Shown here piece after piece: positions 1 to 11,984 of a stretch of DNA of 64,000 nt. The DNA lies in contig CAJNOL010000645.1 in the NCBI GenBank assembly GCA_905250125.1, positions 29,537 through 93,536 on the forward strand, read 5' to 3'. A model generated the notes under the pieces. The model had not been told where the DNA came from and did not search any database. It was given only the letters and a program-made list of their open reading frames with translations. Numbering within the stretch: the stretch's first letter is position 1; each line of letters opens with the position of its first letter. This DNA comes from Rotaria sordida (taxonomy: Eukaryota; Rotifera; Eurotatoria; Philodinida; Philodinidae). The translations under genes and the position numbers were made by a program.

Positions 1-1107
1 GAGGCAGTAAATACAACTGAAATAGTTATTCAACTTGAAAGTGTTAATGTTGCTTCCTATAATGTAAAAACTAAATCATGGCAAGTTGATGTTCTATTAA
101 GTAGTAATAATGATCAATTCGAGAGTAAAATAAAATTTATCTTAGAAAATACAACATGGTCATATGAAACACTTGTCATATTTAATCATAATCTATCAAT
201 TACTGTATCAATATCTGATGAACTTATTTCACGTTGGTGGCCAAATGGATATGGTAATCAATCATTATATAATTTTGTTGTTTTCAATCAAGAAAAAGTA
301 ATTGACTCACGTTTAATTGGTTTTCGTACTGTTCAATTAGTTCAAAATAAATATAGAACAGGAATAAATGGAACATCATTTTATTTTGTTATTAATTCTC
401 AATCTATATTTATTAAAGGAAGTAATTGGATACCATCAGATTCATTTCAAGAACGTGTCAGTGATGAAAAATATGAACGTTTACTTCGTTCAGCTCAATT
501 AGCTAATATGAATATGATACGTGTTTGGGGTGGTGGAATTTATGAACGAAATTCATTTTATGAACTAGCCGATCGTTTAGGTATTATGTTATGGCATGAT
601 TTTATGTTTGCATGTAGTCTGTAAGTTTATTTTAAACAAAAATAATTCTTAATTTAAATCAAATATTTTTAAAAAATTTAGTTATCCTGTTAATGATGAA
701 TTTTTAAAAAATGTTCATGATGAAGTTATTTATCAAGTTAAACGACTTCAATCACATCCATCGATTGTCCTTTGGTCTGGTAATAATGAAAATGAAGCTG
801 TTATTGCAGAAAATTGGTATAATGTATCGCAAGAAAAAATGAATAAAACAAAAGATGATTATAGAAAATTATATATTCATACTGTTATGAATGCTATTCA
901 ACAAGTTGATCAAGGAAATAATCGACCATTTGTTAGTTCATCACCATCGAATGGACTTGAAACAATAGCTGAAAATTATATTGCTCGCGATCATGAAGAT
1001 TCGCTCTATGGTATATACATAGGAATAGAGTTCGATCTGTTTTGTTTTCAAGAAAAATTATATTTCCTATAGGTGATGTTCATTTTTATGGTTTATCATT
1101 ATCGTAA
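1..1107 (+). pseudogene. MANBA: Beta-mannosidase (GH2, lysosomal MANBA-like), 5' and 3' truncated
   Basis: Beta-mannosidase removes terminal beta-mannose from N-glycan fragments in the lysosome. The window opens inside the gene. Exons 1-620, 682-1010 and 1073 onward join in one frame through 61-62 bp GT-AG introns. The reading shows the GH2 core: FIKGSNWIPSDSF, MIRVWGGGIYE, LWHDFMFAC, then the acid/base motif WSGNNENE, and finally GDVHFY. Family proteins continue from there to the nucleophile in a SEYG motif; here homology stops after HFY (about 1089), followed by six unrelated residues and TAA at 1105-1107. The product would lack the nucleophile and the C-terminal domains, so it should be inactive. 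The break lies within ten bases of the end of an antisense ZZ-finger gene. The family call is firm. Whether the break is genomic or an assembly join is not settled. Confidence 0.88.
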
Positions 1108-1294
1108 CATGCGCCGCATAAATCATAATCAATACATATTTCGCAGCGATATCGCAAACCTGCGAAATTCATTGCACCACAACTATCGCATAAAACGTCT
1201 GAAAAAAAATGAAAGGAAGATGTCAAATGTGTAATGAAAACTGGGATCAATCCAAAAATGAAATTAATCTATACATACCTTTGTGTACTGGCAT
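1086..1294 (-). CDS. KCMF1-like ZZ-type zinc finger mini-gene (two exons, 42 aa)
   Basis: On the minus strand, ATG at 1294-1292 opens a 16-nt exon (1279-1294). A GTATGT donor, an 80 bp intron and a TTTTTTTTCAG acceptor lead to exon 2 (1086-1198), ending TAA at 1088-1086. The 42-residue product begins MPVHKDVLCDSCG and holds a ZZ finger: CDSCG, then RYRCEICIDYDLCGACY. Order and spacing match the N terminus of KCMF1, an E3 ubiquitin ligase whose ZZ domain also starts a few residues after the initiator Met. In KCMF1 the protein runs on for hundreds of residues; here it stops eight codons after the last finger cysteine pair, exactly where the opposing mannosidase gene also breaks. It is either the 5' stump of a KCMF1-like gene or a functional ZZ microprotein. 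The finger is clear; function is unknown. Confidence 0.72.
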
Positions 1295-3080
1295 GATAAT
1301 ATTTGTTTGTGAAAACAAGCTAAAGATAAAATAAAATGTGATTATTATTGTAAAACAAAAGCAACTTGGACTTTCCCTACTCATCCTCAATCACTAGCAC
1401 ACTCATCGGAGGGAGCGGGAACGACAGTATATTATAATATGTTTATAAAAATAAGCGGTTTGTCTTGAGGTTGTTGTTAGAGTCATATAGAGAAACTTTA
1501 GTGATGTTCTTTACTAGAACGCAGCAGTAGTGGCATGTGAGTGAACTCTTTTTTTTCCATTATTTCGAGACACTTTTTGTATTCATAACGAATTGAGTAT
1601 CGGTTGCATTGTCGTAATATTAACTTTTGAAATCAGTAGAGCGAAAAGAATCGACAGGGTTAGAAAAATCGAGAAAATATAAAATATCTTTGAGTTATCA
1701 GAATATACTACTTTTTGCTCTTTTGCAGATAAAAATTACATGGAGGTCCTTAAAACGTAGATATATCTTCGGGAAACATCAAAGTATGAACGCATATTGC
1801 ATATGAGAAGATATCTAGGCTATGGAATAGTGTGTAAAGAGGTATATTGTATTAGAGGCTAGTGTAAAAGAGAAAGTTAATGTAATGAATATGCAGCATC
1901 TAAGAAAAAGAATAGCACTATACTGTGCACTTGTTGTAATGAAAATGGTTAATAAAAGAAAAAGACAATGATCCGAAACGATAAAGCAATAATACTATGG
2001 TGTGCGTTTTTGGTATTTGTTTAAATAATTTCTTGGCAATAGTGAAAATGAATCTGATCTGGTTGTTTTAAGACAATATTCCATGATCGTTCTCTTATAT
2101 GTTTTCCTATCTCAGCTTCTTGTTAACATCAATTTCTTTCCTCACATATCTTCCATCAATAACGATTAAATTCAGATTTTGTCTCAGAAAATAGTAACAC
2201 ATCATTTACTATTGTGTTCGTCATTTGAAATTGATATCACTCGATTGATGTTATGTCTAGCTTCATTATTAGATAACATAATCATCGAATTCATTCAAGC
2301 CAAAAGAAATTACTTACTTTTATAAAAACAATATTGTCAGTTTCCTTAGGACCGACTTATGAAAATTTTTGAGCTGAACTTTGATTCTGTTGAAGATTTT
2401 CTTTTCCAATATCCGACACTTTGTAACTCTTTAGCCAATCTATAAATGATTTAAGTTCTTGTAACTTCTTTTACTTAAAGTTTTTAAAAACCGGTTTAGA
2501 TTATATAGTGCTTGTTATACAATAGCGCAGAAAAAACCAACTATATTGTAGGGAGAAGAAGAAGGAGAATGCAAGAGCAGTGATAAGAACGGTGACTTTT
2601 TTTCGTTCTGTGCAATACCGTCGTGCGAAGTGCAAGTAAGCTGGTAGGCAACCTGGGCACTCGAAAAGTTTTATTGAGAATCAAAAGAGAAAGAGAACCA
2701 AAATGGACCACTTTATCACCCTGTGACACAAGGAGGAAAGGTAATTTATTGCGCATGAATTGCAATATAAAAGGTATGTTGGAATTTTCCAATATCATTA
2801 TATTCTTTTCATATCTAATATCATATAAAATGGTGATTGATTATGTACGCAACAGACTATTGTTCAAAATCGTACAGTAATTGTTCAATGATTCAGTGAG
2901 TTTTCATCGTACAGATTTAAAAACTCTCATATGAAGTTCTTCATGTTTTCGAATATATCCTTTCTAACAACTAGAAATAGCTCTTTTTACTATCGAATTG
3001 TCGATCTTTTTCTTGTTGAATTAACACTTGTCGAGATTTCAACGTCAATGACACCTAATTCAGAAAGATTTATTTTGAGG
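1295..3080. other. Non-coding AT-rich stretch
   Basis: No gene recognised. Overlapping open frames on both strands at 2541-2880 have no recognisable domain and no splice context. The first part may be the promoter of the minus-strand ZZ gene, but no TATA box at a convincing distance was found. Confidence 0.5.
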
Positions 3081-3392
3081 CGGGCGTGGGTGTGGGTATG
3101 GATGTGGATTGGATGTGAGTGTGGGTGTAGGTAGATCTTGATGTGGGTAGGTCTGGATGTGGATGCAAAGACGACCTCACACCCTCGCTCACATCCATAC
3201 CCACACTCACACCTTCGTCCACACCCTCGAGCATACCGTTGATGGTGCAATTGCGTGAGGTGGGTGTGAGTGTGGGTGTGTGGGTGTGGGTGCGTGTGAT
3301 CGTGGGTGTGGGTTTGAATCACCTGTTCGCCGACACCCATCCCACACCCCACACCCACACCCTTCCACACACCCACACCCCACACCCACACC
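3081..3392. repeat. TGTGGG/CCCACA palindromic array, two back-to-back units
   Basis: A G-rich arm of degenerate TGTGGG words (3084-3165) is followed by a C-rich arm (3176-3230). A second G-rich arm (3255-3325) and C-rich arm (3345-3392) follow. It is the first member of the dispersed palindrome family and sits just upstream of the TNP2-like relic. Open frames here on both strands are low-complexity artefacts. Confidence 0.9.
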
Positions 3393-3565
3393 ATCATAAC
3401 GTTCGCGTCCGTCATTATGACCATTCATTTGTATGGTGAAAATTGATCCAGAATATGACATAATTTTAAGCTCTATCGATTGTTTTTCATTTTCAAAAAA
3501 CCTAATTACTTCTATCAAAGAAGTTAATATTTCAAAAGCTGATAGTAAACACCTGATAAATTTAA

Positions 3566-4327
3566 CCCTTTGAGTCCTGGTGGTACACATACGTACCACT
3601 TTGAAAATTTTCTAATCCTCGAGTTTTTGAGAATCTTAGGCAAATATTTTCTAAAAATATGAGAAGCCGGTAGAGACCACTACAAGCCTGCACGAATGAT
3701 GAGGTTTATGGAAAGCATTGACAAGTGTACCATGCCCAGTTTCTTTAGCCTGAAAAAAAAGTTTCATTATATAACTTGAATTTTAAAAAGTTAATATCGT
3801 AATTCATCATGCTATCACATATAGCTAATTTAGTCATTAAAAATTTGTGAAACAAAAGAAACTTCTACAGCGACATTCAGATGTATATCTATAGACATTG
3901 CGTATTATATATATAAACTAGAAAAAAGACTAAAACCAAATTGACGCATAAGACGTAATACAATAAAATATATAATGGATTCGGATTTTGATGATAGTCT
4001 ATTTGATGAAAATGAAAATATGATTAGTTTATACGAATTTGGCAACAGTAGTTCTAAAGATAGCGATTCATTAGTTGCAGAACTTCATCAAAATTCAATA
4101 AACAAATGGAAATGAAATATGGACAACTCAGATTTTTCAACTTCTTTCAATTATTTTGATGGACATGCATTAAGGAACAGTAAAATAATCAAACCAATGG
4201 ATTCTTTATACAAGTTTATAAGTCAAAATGTGATCAAATTTACCACATGGTTCATGATGTCGCCTAGTTAGTTTATATCAAGTTTCATCAAATTTTGTTC
4301 GGTAGAAAAAATTCAGGACTCAAAGGG
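3566..4327 (+). mobile_element. Non-autonomous piggyBac element, TTAA target duplication
   Basis: TTAA at 3562-3565 and 4328-4331 flanks a 762 bp element with perfect 14 bp terminal inverted repeats, CCCTTTGAGTCCTG and its complement. CCCTTT termini plus duplicated TTAA are the hallmark of piggyBac. Just inside the left end lies a palindrome, GTGGTAC-acat-A-CGTACCAC type. The element carries only a short N-terminal transposase remnant. Removing it with one TTAA restores the reading frame of the transposase relic it sits in, so it inserted after that gene was in place. Confidence 0.88.
3975..4271 (+). pseudogene. piggyBac transposase N-terminal remnant
   Basis: ATG at 3975 starts an acidic reading (MDSDFDDSLFDENEN) typical of piggyBac transposase N termini. 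TGA at 4113-4115 stops it, but the same frame continues to TAG at 4269-4271 with a hydrophobic block resembling the start of the piggyBac conserved region. The DDD catalytic core is absent. The identification depends mainly on the enclosing TTAA/CCCTTT element. Confidence 0.5.
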
Positions 4328-5647
4328 TTAATACAATCAGGTTTTCTTCAACCAAACAGTTTACCAACTAATTATTTTCACATACTCAAATTGTTGTCAG
4401 ATAACATCATTTATTTGTTTTTCTTTCTACAGATAGCTCCGATCTATAAATCATGTAATGCCAATACAATTTCTTATTTAGAAAAAAAATTTAACTTTAC
4501 ACGGGAAAATCTTAGTTATAATTTATTTATCAGACTTTCTTCCGTTGCTTAAAATTTTTATTATGATTGTCTTTTAGTGGAAGATTTATTTATGAAAAGA
4601 ATCGTATGTATAACTTGTAAAAATGATAATCCGACGGTATCAAAAACTTGTTCCTAATGTGCAAATGCCAAACCACAACATTTAGCATTGATATTCGATG
4701 CAATGTTAGAACCTAGCTTTACTCGAACATATGACCGTTTATTTACCATTATCAATTCATATCGTGAAAGTTTTAGACAACGAATATTAGATGATAAAAA
4801 TAATGATATTGTCTACAATAGAAATTATAAAACATTATGTAATTCTATTAACTATCCTTTCATTGGTATCATTTTACACTTAGATGATATAAATTTAAGT
4901 AAATCAAGCAAGCAATCTATGTGGATTTTAAGTTGTTCTATTGTTAAACTTCCAACTGCCGTACGAAATCGATGACAAAACAACTTGATTTTATCGATTT
5001 GGATTGGAAAACAGAAACCAAATATTGAATTGCGGCTTGGTGAAAGTTTTAACAGATTAACGTATTTAAAGTCAAATGGTAAGCATACATCTTAAAAAGA
5101 TATAAATCTATTGCTAACGAAATAGATAGTCATTACTGGTTGAGATACATCCAGTTTATTAACTATAAATGAACGATAACGTATAAAAGAAAACGTCTGA
5201 TATTTCTAAGTTTACATTTCTACATTTGATATGTTTCTAAATTTCATCGATTTAGAATGTGAATTTTTGGCGTAGTTGGAAATATTTTAGGAATTGTTCC
5301 TTGAAAATTAAGAGATTGTTCTTGAGTTGATTTAATATATTCGTTTAAATGTTACATCTTCTGTTTTTAGGTTTTTCAACAAGATTAGGTACTCGAATGA
5401 TTGGGAATTGTCCGGCATTAAGCATGGCGCTTAATCATAATTCACACGGCGGTTACTATTGCTGTTGGTATTGCAAAGTTGAAAGAGTACATGTGAACAA
5501 CAAAAGACAATATTATTATGATAAGAATACCTCAATCAAGGATGAATTTAATTTTTCTTTTGATTCAAGAAAAGCTCAACAACTACAGGCAAAGATAAAT
5601 GAACGATCAGGAATTTCAATATTCGAAAAAATTCTCGGCATTCCTCT

Positions 5648-5850
5648 GGGGTGTGGGTGGGTGTGGATGCGGGGTGTGGGTGTGGGTGTAAGTAAACAGA
5701 AGACCAACGCCCACACCCACAGCCACACCCCACACTCCACCCCCACACACACCCACCCACACCCACCCCACCCCCACCGCACACCCCCCCCCCCCCCCCA
5801 CACACACCCACACCCACCCACACCTACACCCCACCCCACACCCCACACCC
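5648..5850. repeat. TGTGGG/CCCACA palindrome inserted in transposase exon
   Basis: G-rich arm 5648-5690, spacer with AGTAAACAGAAGA (about 5691-5703), and C-rich arm 5710-5850 that includes a C14 run. The array interrupts the TNP2-like reading between ILGIPL and KIVDVH without breaking frame, so it arrived as an insertion. Confidence 0.9.
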
Positions 5851-5987
5851 TCAAGATTGTTGATGTGCATATTGTTTCATGTCGTTCAATAATCGACTTT
5901 CATATGAAAAACATTGTGGAATTTTTTCAGAAGTATTTATATTATCTCTCATCAAATACATTCAATCATGATACTCAGATATAATTT

Positions 5988-8900
5988 AATCTATTAATTT
6001 TATTCTCACTTAGGGATCATAAGTATTTTTAGGGAGTTTTAATATGAGTGTAGTTCTTTAACAAGAAATAGGAATTGTTTTTGGAGACAACATTTACTTT
6101 TCTTTTTTCTATGATACGCAATATAGTTTGTGAATTAAAAAAATGAATATTATGTATGTCTATAGGTTTGTTTTGTTTTGAAGAAATAATCTATTTAAAT
6201 GTATATCTTTATTAATAATAACATGTAGTATTTTACGATCATACCATATTAGTTGATGTTTTTACAATAAAACTTCGGATTTTCTAAGTCGAATTATAAC
6301 TAAATTAAATTCGAATTTAAATCTATTACAATAGATATGTACAAATTTTTTGTTTTAACTATTTAACAAGTCATCATCTTAAAATCTTGTAAACATTCTC
6401 AAGATATAAACAATATATCAACCATGTACTTGGATGTATCTAAGTCTAGTACTTTTTGCAATATATCTCAAAGCTCAGAGAATATATTTTCTTGATTTTT
6501 TGTTTTATTCCTTTTGATTGTCAATGAAATCAAATTATATTTTTTACTATCACTAAATCTAATTTGAATCTTCAAAATATTATCAAACAATAGAAGACAT
6601 TAGTATTGGCTAGTCGAAAAAAAAACAATACCCGGAATATTGATTAGAAGTAGTTTGAACCGAATTGTATTTCTATCTGATGTACTCTCGAAGTACAAGT
6701 AGAAATATTAGACTTATATGATTTCCTACATTGAACCAGATAGTTGATCGATCGTCTATATATATATATCTTGAGAATATTTTAAAATTTGAAAATGACA
6801 GTTTAATCAATATTCAAAAAGGAAGAAAAACTGCTACATCTTCGTTATAATAATTTTTTAATTCGAATTTGACTGATTCATGATTGATGTAGAATGTCAA
6901 TATATATATATATATGATCTTAGTCTATCTTAAATGTTTTAATAAGATGTCTTATAAATCTGAAACAGAAATTATCAAGATTTCTATCAGGTTTCATATA
7001 GATAAATAGAATAATAAAAAAAGAACGAGATTGATAGTAGGAAGTAATACTAGAGAGATATGTCTCTATTAATGTATATTATCGATACTGTAATTATATT
7101 ATTCTTCAAATTAAAGCAAAGCCTTATGTATATGAATGTTGAATCCTATAATGTTGAATTATGATGTAGGTGAAATGAAAACATAATTTGTAAGACAACT
7201 CACAAATAATTGACTGAATTCGTTTTGTTTTCTGGATTGTTCATATTCAAATAAGATTTGACATCAATGAAAATTATTCATGAATCATCAGAAGATGAAA
7301 ATATCAAATATGAAGACTTGATATTTCCTGTAAAGATATAATATTGACAAGTTTACCAATTTGAATTACAGGTTGTTTTTTTAACTTGTCGAAGTCGAGG
7401 TAACTATAACACTTGAAATAGTAGGTATTATCTTTTTTTTTGCTTTTTGAGTCGTTTTATAAGATTTGAACGATGTATCACAAATATGCTCTATAATATC
7501 TTTGAATAGAAATATTATAAATTATAAAATAAAGTTTTATAACTAAAACTATATATATCACATGATCATGAGTGAGAATTCAACAATTAAATCTTTACAA
7601 AATACAATTGTTGAATTCGTTCAGGTACTTGAAGAATCTTATTTAGAACAAAAGTGTCTTCAAGATACGATTATTAAATTTTAAAAATATATTAAAGCAT
7701 TATGTGGAGGCAAGTATGCAAAATTATATAGGATTATGCTTACATAATCGAAGTCATAAACGCAATCATGTTATTCATAAAATAAAACCAAATATTACTG
7801 ATGATCGTTTTGAAAAACCACGTATGAATGAAAACCAATCTATCAAAATATCAACATTCTGTTCAGTATCAACACTTATTCAATGAAGAATAATGATTAT
7901 ATGTATCAAGATAAGATGTTCATTAAAGCTATTTTTGGTTTCGATATCTATCCAAGAATATGTTTTTATTATTGTAATGAAGTTTTTTACTTCATTAATA
8001 CCTATATAAAAAACAAAAAAACAATAGAAATATAAGTTAAAAATTGATATAAAGGAAGAAAAGAATCGGATTTACTCTGAGAATAATCATTCAAATTTCA
8101 TTCGATAATTACTTTAATTTTCATTAAAAACATCCTTAATGATTTTTAAATTTATGTGGTTGAAAAAGTATCTTAAGGTGTACCTATGTATTTTGTGATA
8201 GCCGAAATCATGTACGTCTTACATAAAATAGACATGTTGAATTCAGTCATTTTTAGTAAGAACATTTCACCTAGTAAGGTGAATGCTTTTTTGCAGAGAA
8301 AAATCAATATGGCTAAATATTTTATAAACCTTAGAGAATATAAAATATTGTAGTGTAAAATATGTCATTTCTTTCTTGAGCGGATCTCAACTAAACTTAA
8401 AAATAAGATATAGTAAATATCTATAGTAAAGTGTTATTGACACTTACACAAGTAACATAAAGGAAATATGAGAGACAATGATTCAATTCGATTTGACGTT
8501 GTTAGAAAAGATTAAAAAACTCAAAATTTTAATCAAAAATAAGAACAATGTTCAAATATTATTAGTACTTGGTTTGTATTTAAAATTTACTTTGAGCTAA
8601 TATCTATAATAAAACAAAACTAATGAAAAACAAAATGCAAACATTGAATAGATCAATAAGACATTTTAATAGAAACATATTTACTGAATATAATCAAAAC
8701 AAAAAGTTTATCTTGATAGAACTTTGCTTTCGCAATGAACCCACAAATCAAAATTTTTTGATCAATATCATACAATCATCAGAAGATTATTTTTCTATTT
8801 TGTGAAATCGTAAGTAGTAGAACACACTTTAAAAAAACAATTGTTGCTGTTGTCTTTGATAGTAGAGTTGTGGACTAGGTGGGTACCTGTTTTCTCTTCA

Positions 8901-9126
8901 TCTACAATGACACTTACAACCTGGCCTTACTTTTGACATTTTAACATCAAAATTCAAGCGAAAAAAAGAGTGACCTCTACACGAAGAAACAGTAAAAACC
9001 ATAAATATTCAGTTCACTAGTCATGAAGAATGAAATGTCGATTAAAAATGTAGATGAAATACATCTAGACCGGAAATGAGTAGAAGGCAGCCTTTTCTAT
9101 CTTGTATTGTCCTGATATCGACTTCA
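5988..9126. other. Gene-poor AT-rich stretch
   Basis: No gene recognised. It holds several (TA)n runs, for example near 6758 and 6902. A perfect 13 bp inverted repeat, GAATTCAACAATT and its complement, lies at 7575-7618. Two 60-codon open frames (7704-7886, 8623-8805) have no recognisable features and are probably chance. Confidence 0.5.
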
Positions 9127-9197
9127 TCCTGCTAAGCAGTAGAATAAAACGAAAGATCACTTACCATTTCGTTTTATTCTGTCACATAGGACAGAAT
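9127..9197. repeat. Hairpin repeat, second diverged copy at 10287-10340
   Basis: AGAATAAAACGAAA and its complement form a 14 bp stem around a 12 nt loop, inside a longer imperfect palindrome starting TCCTGCTAAGCAGTAG. A second copy at 10287-10340 reads TCCTGCTGAGTGGTAG followed by AACAAAAC. The two copies bracket the Tc1-like transposase scrap and may be its element ends or an unrelated repeat. Confidence 0.5.
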
Positions 9198-9497
9198 GGA
9201 ACAAGACATATTAGAATATAAAGAAAGATAAACTCTTCATGTTACTAATATTCTCTTTATTTAAATTTATCGAATTTTTGAATTCATATTGAGAAAGAGT
9301 GGAACGTGTTGATGATGAAGAAGACATAATCATTTTAATTCGCTAATATTTCCAAACATTTATTATTATTGATTGTATAGTGAGAGCCGTAAAGAAGCAT
9401 CTATATTTTTATATTGTTCAATATTTTTGAAGTTTTTTATTCTGATTCTGAACTCTAAAGCCATAATCAATCATTATATTATTTTTAACTCATCAAA

Positions 9498-9839
9498 ATG
9501 TCGAAATCTACAAATTTAAAGCCTAATGAACGAATGAAAATAATTACAACAGATGTGCAGATTGAAAATTCAGGATGGAAAGTTACATATGCGGAATTAT
9601 CAAAAAAGGCAAATTTCAATAGAAGAACTTGTAAGCTTTGGTGGAATCGAAAAGATTCATTGTTGAAAACTGGAATATAATGTAATTGTAGAAAAGATAG
9701 ATCAGTTCGTCCAATTCATTAATCCTTTTCAAACAACAAAGCACTTTAATTACAAGAATATTGCAAAAAATCACAGTGATGGATATAAGAAACGATTGCA
9801 AACAATAATTGATAATCATGGTAATAGAATTACTAAATA
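9498..9839 (+). pseudogene. Tc1/IS630-type transposase N-terminal scrap
   Basis: An in-frame reading from ATG 9498 contains ITTDVQ and TYAELSKKANFNRRTCKLWW, resembling the helix-turn-helix DNA-binding region of Tc1/IS630-superfamily transposases. It stops at 9678-9680. Frame-shifted continuation (RKDRSVRPIH, then ALITRILQKI) looks like the linker and second helix-turn-helix, again ending in a stop. No DDE domain follows. The family call is tentative. Confidence 0.4.
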
Positions 9840-10346
9840 TAAATAACTTTTTTTGTTGATTATTTGTAAAAAAATGTACATGCTTTTACAGTCCTCACTG
9901 TATCCATCTAATCTAACTGAAAATTTAAAAAAATCTCACCAAAATGATGATAGTCTTTGATGGTTCACTTCTTACGATTAAATATGTTTTCTTTTCTTTT
10001 CAAAGTAAAATTTTGAGTTCAACTGAATTTACTGAGGTTTTATATAGTGATGAACAAGTTTTCATTTATATTATGTGCTGTTTTATGTTTATGATTTTAT
10101 ATTGTTGTCATTTTATGTTAAAATTAGCAAACATTATTTTTACCATTGGAACATCTATTATCTTTAGTGATTGTCGCGTATAATAAACGACGATACAAAT
10201 TATTAAAAAAAGTTGTAAAGAAAAGCTTATGTGGTAATTAAAACTAATCTATTTGTTTTCTCTTTTCTGCTGCTCCATCATCTTTGTCCTGCTGAGTGGT
10301 AGAACAAAACAAAAATTATAGCTTCAACCTGTTCTGCAGGATAGAA
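9840..10346. other. Non-coding AT-rich stretch
   Basis: No gene recognised. The open frame at 9944-10183 is hydrophobic and low in complexity, without homology that I can name. The second hairpin-repeat copy lies at its right end. Confidence 0.4.
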
Positions 10347-10407
10347 GGGTGTGGGTGTGGGCGGATAATTGATTATATATCAACATCCACATCCACACCC
10401 ACACCCT
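10347..10407. repeat. Short TGTGGG/CCCACA palindrome
   Basis: Arm GGGTGTGGGTGTGGG, a 25 bp AT-rich spacer, then arm CCACATCCACACCCACACCC. One of the smallest clear family members. Confidence 0.85.
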
Positions 10408-11984
10408 TACCAGTATACTCGTACCTACGCATCTACACTATCAGGTGATTAGAATGTTTTAAATCTATGTTTTGTTTAATACAAGGGGATACTCTGGAGA
10501 GTTCATGCTGAAGTTAAGATTCGACCGATATATTGGCTTTTTAGGAAAATTTTTCTTGTGTGGACCCAATTTTTCGATAAAAGCCTATTGTCGAACTTCA
10601 ACCTGGAAACTTTGCTCACATGAAGACTAGCTTATCCACACCATTTCAGAACTCAAGTCATTTTTTTTCTTGATTTTTTTAAGCACATGCATAGTTTGGA
10701 GGTTGCATTTCTTATACGCACTCAATCACAAAATTCTGAATTTTCGTGCAAAACTAATGTCATTGAGATCTTCATCTAGGCAGAGTTTTTAGTTCGAAAC
10801 TGAACAAGAGGACTTGATTGAAAAAGCGAATAGATACAAAGAAAAACTCATTAAAGAGTCAAGATATCAGTCAAATCTTAACATCCATATGGTCCCTTAG
10901 GAAGCTGTTCTAATCAATATATTGTTTACCACTAGGTAAATATAGACTCGAAAGCTTTTTGTTATCTGAAAAGCTTTCCTTGTTAGTTGAGATCAAAATG
11001 TTTTAAAGATTTTCATTAGAACATTATTTAGTATCGATAGACAACAAGTCATTCAAATGGGATAGAGATATATTAAGTAGGTCTGTTCATTGAGCATCAA
11101 AAATTTATCTCATCAACTTAGCTTTCTTCATGTTTCAATTGAATTAAACCAATAGTAAGAATATCAATTAATAATAAACGTTATCGTATAGATAATAATA
11201 TTATAAAACATTTTCATGTTTAACAATATTATATTAAAGAAAAATAGTATTCACATTGTTTGATTTTTCTTTTGAATTTTCAGACACGTACTTTCATTAT
11301 ATGTTTAAATTTTTTCTTTTACTTTTCTACTAATTTTTTTGTTTATCTGAGCCTGATTGAAGATTCTCTTAACAAATGATAAGTATAGATGTTTCAAGTT
11401 CAAATTTTACAATGGTATATAATAAACAATTTTCATGATTAATCCAATACAAATGACTTGCAAAACATATCTAATGAAAATGAGAATTTTGATAAAAATC
11501 AATAGACAAATCAATTGGGTACATTACATCTGCATCAATTAATATTGTACAATTTTTACCATTTATATGAGCTGATTCAACAGTAACAATACATTCATCA
11601 GAATTTTTTATAGCATCATGTTCAGAATTAATAAAAAAAAAAGTATTCTAAAGATATGATTAATAGTAATACAAGTAAAAGTAGCATCATATTAATCTTC
11701 AATAAATATAACATAATTTGATGTGTTTTTTGTGGAATTTCGAAGAAAACGACAAATTTTATCTCTTTCAGATATTAGAAGATCATTTGTTTGATCTGTA
11801 TGAAAAGTAATAGATCAACATATTTGCCCTTATATATCAAAATTCGCAGAAAAATATTAGATCAAACACCGAAAAAAGAATAATTCGATGTAGTTCATTA
11901 AAGACTTTCTATTAAAATCCAAACTCTCTGAGAAAAAGAAGCAAGATAGATAGCACTAACACTAATCGACGATCTTGTCTCATT
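10408..11984. other. Non-coding AT-rich stretch
   Basis: No gene, RNA or clear terminal repeat recognised in this stretch. Confidence 0.4.

Larger units (their letters stand above)
3433..5987 (+). pseudogene. TNP2/EnSpm (CACTA)-like transposase relic with nested insertions
   Basis: Collinear fragments form a decayed cut-and-paste transposase. ATG at 3433 opens a frame that continues across a piggyBac insertion (3566-4327) when one TTAA copy is counted. Next come a Cys-rich stretch near 4600 with a stop at about 4655, a long segment 4688-4975 containing LHLDDINLSKSSKQ, and WIGKQKPN near 5005. A GT-AG intron (5079-5370) leads to a last exon reading LNHNSHGGYYCCWYCKVE and IFEKILGIPL. A TGTGGG palindrome (5648-5850) interrupts that exon, after which homology resumes with KIVDVHIV. 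The HGGYY-CxxC block and the HLD-SSK block resemble TNP2-type transposases of CACTA elements as found in metazoa. The assignment rests on remembered motif patterns. The gene is certainly dead, with at least two stops. Confidence 0.55.

Noticed and set aside
2541..2880. Two overlapping 85-codon open frames on opposite strands
   Set aside because: No recognisable domain, no splice context and mutual overlap; chance frames are more likely.
3143..3599. Long overlapping open frames rich in Thr/His/Pro or Val/Gly in TGTGGG arrays (also near 5548-5870, 56776-57072, 59140-59532, 63042-63465)
   Set aside because: They are translations of the hexamer repeat on both strands and several frames, without conserved non-repeat sequence.
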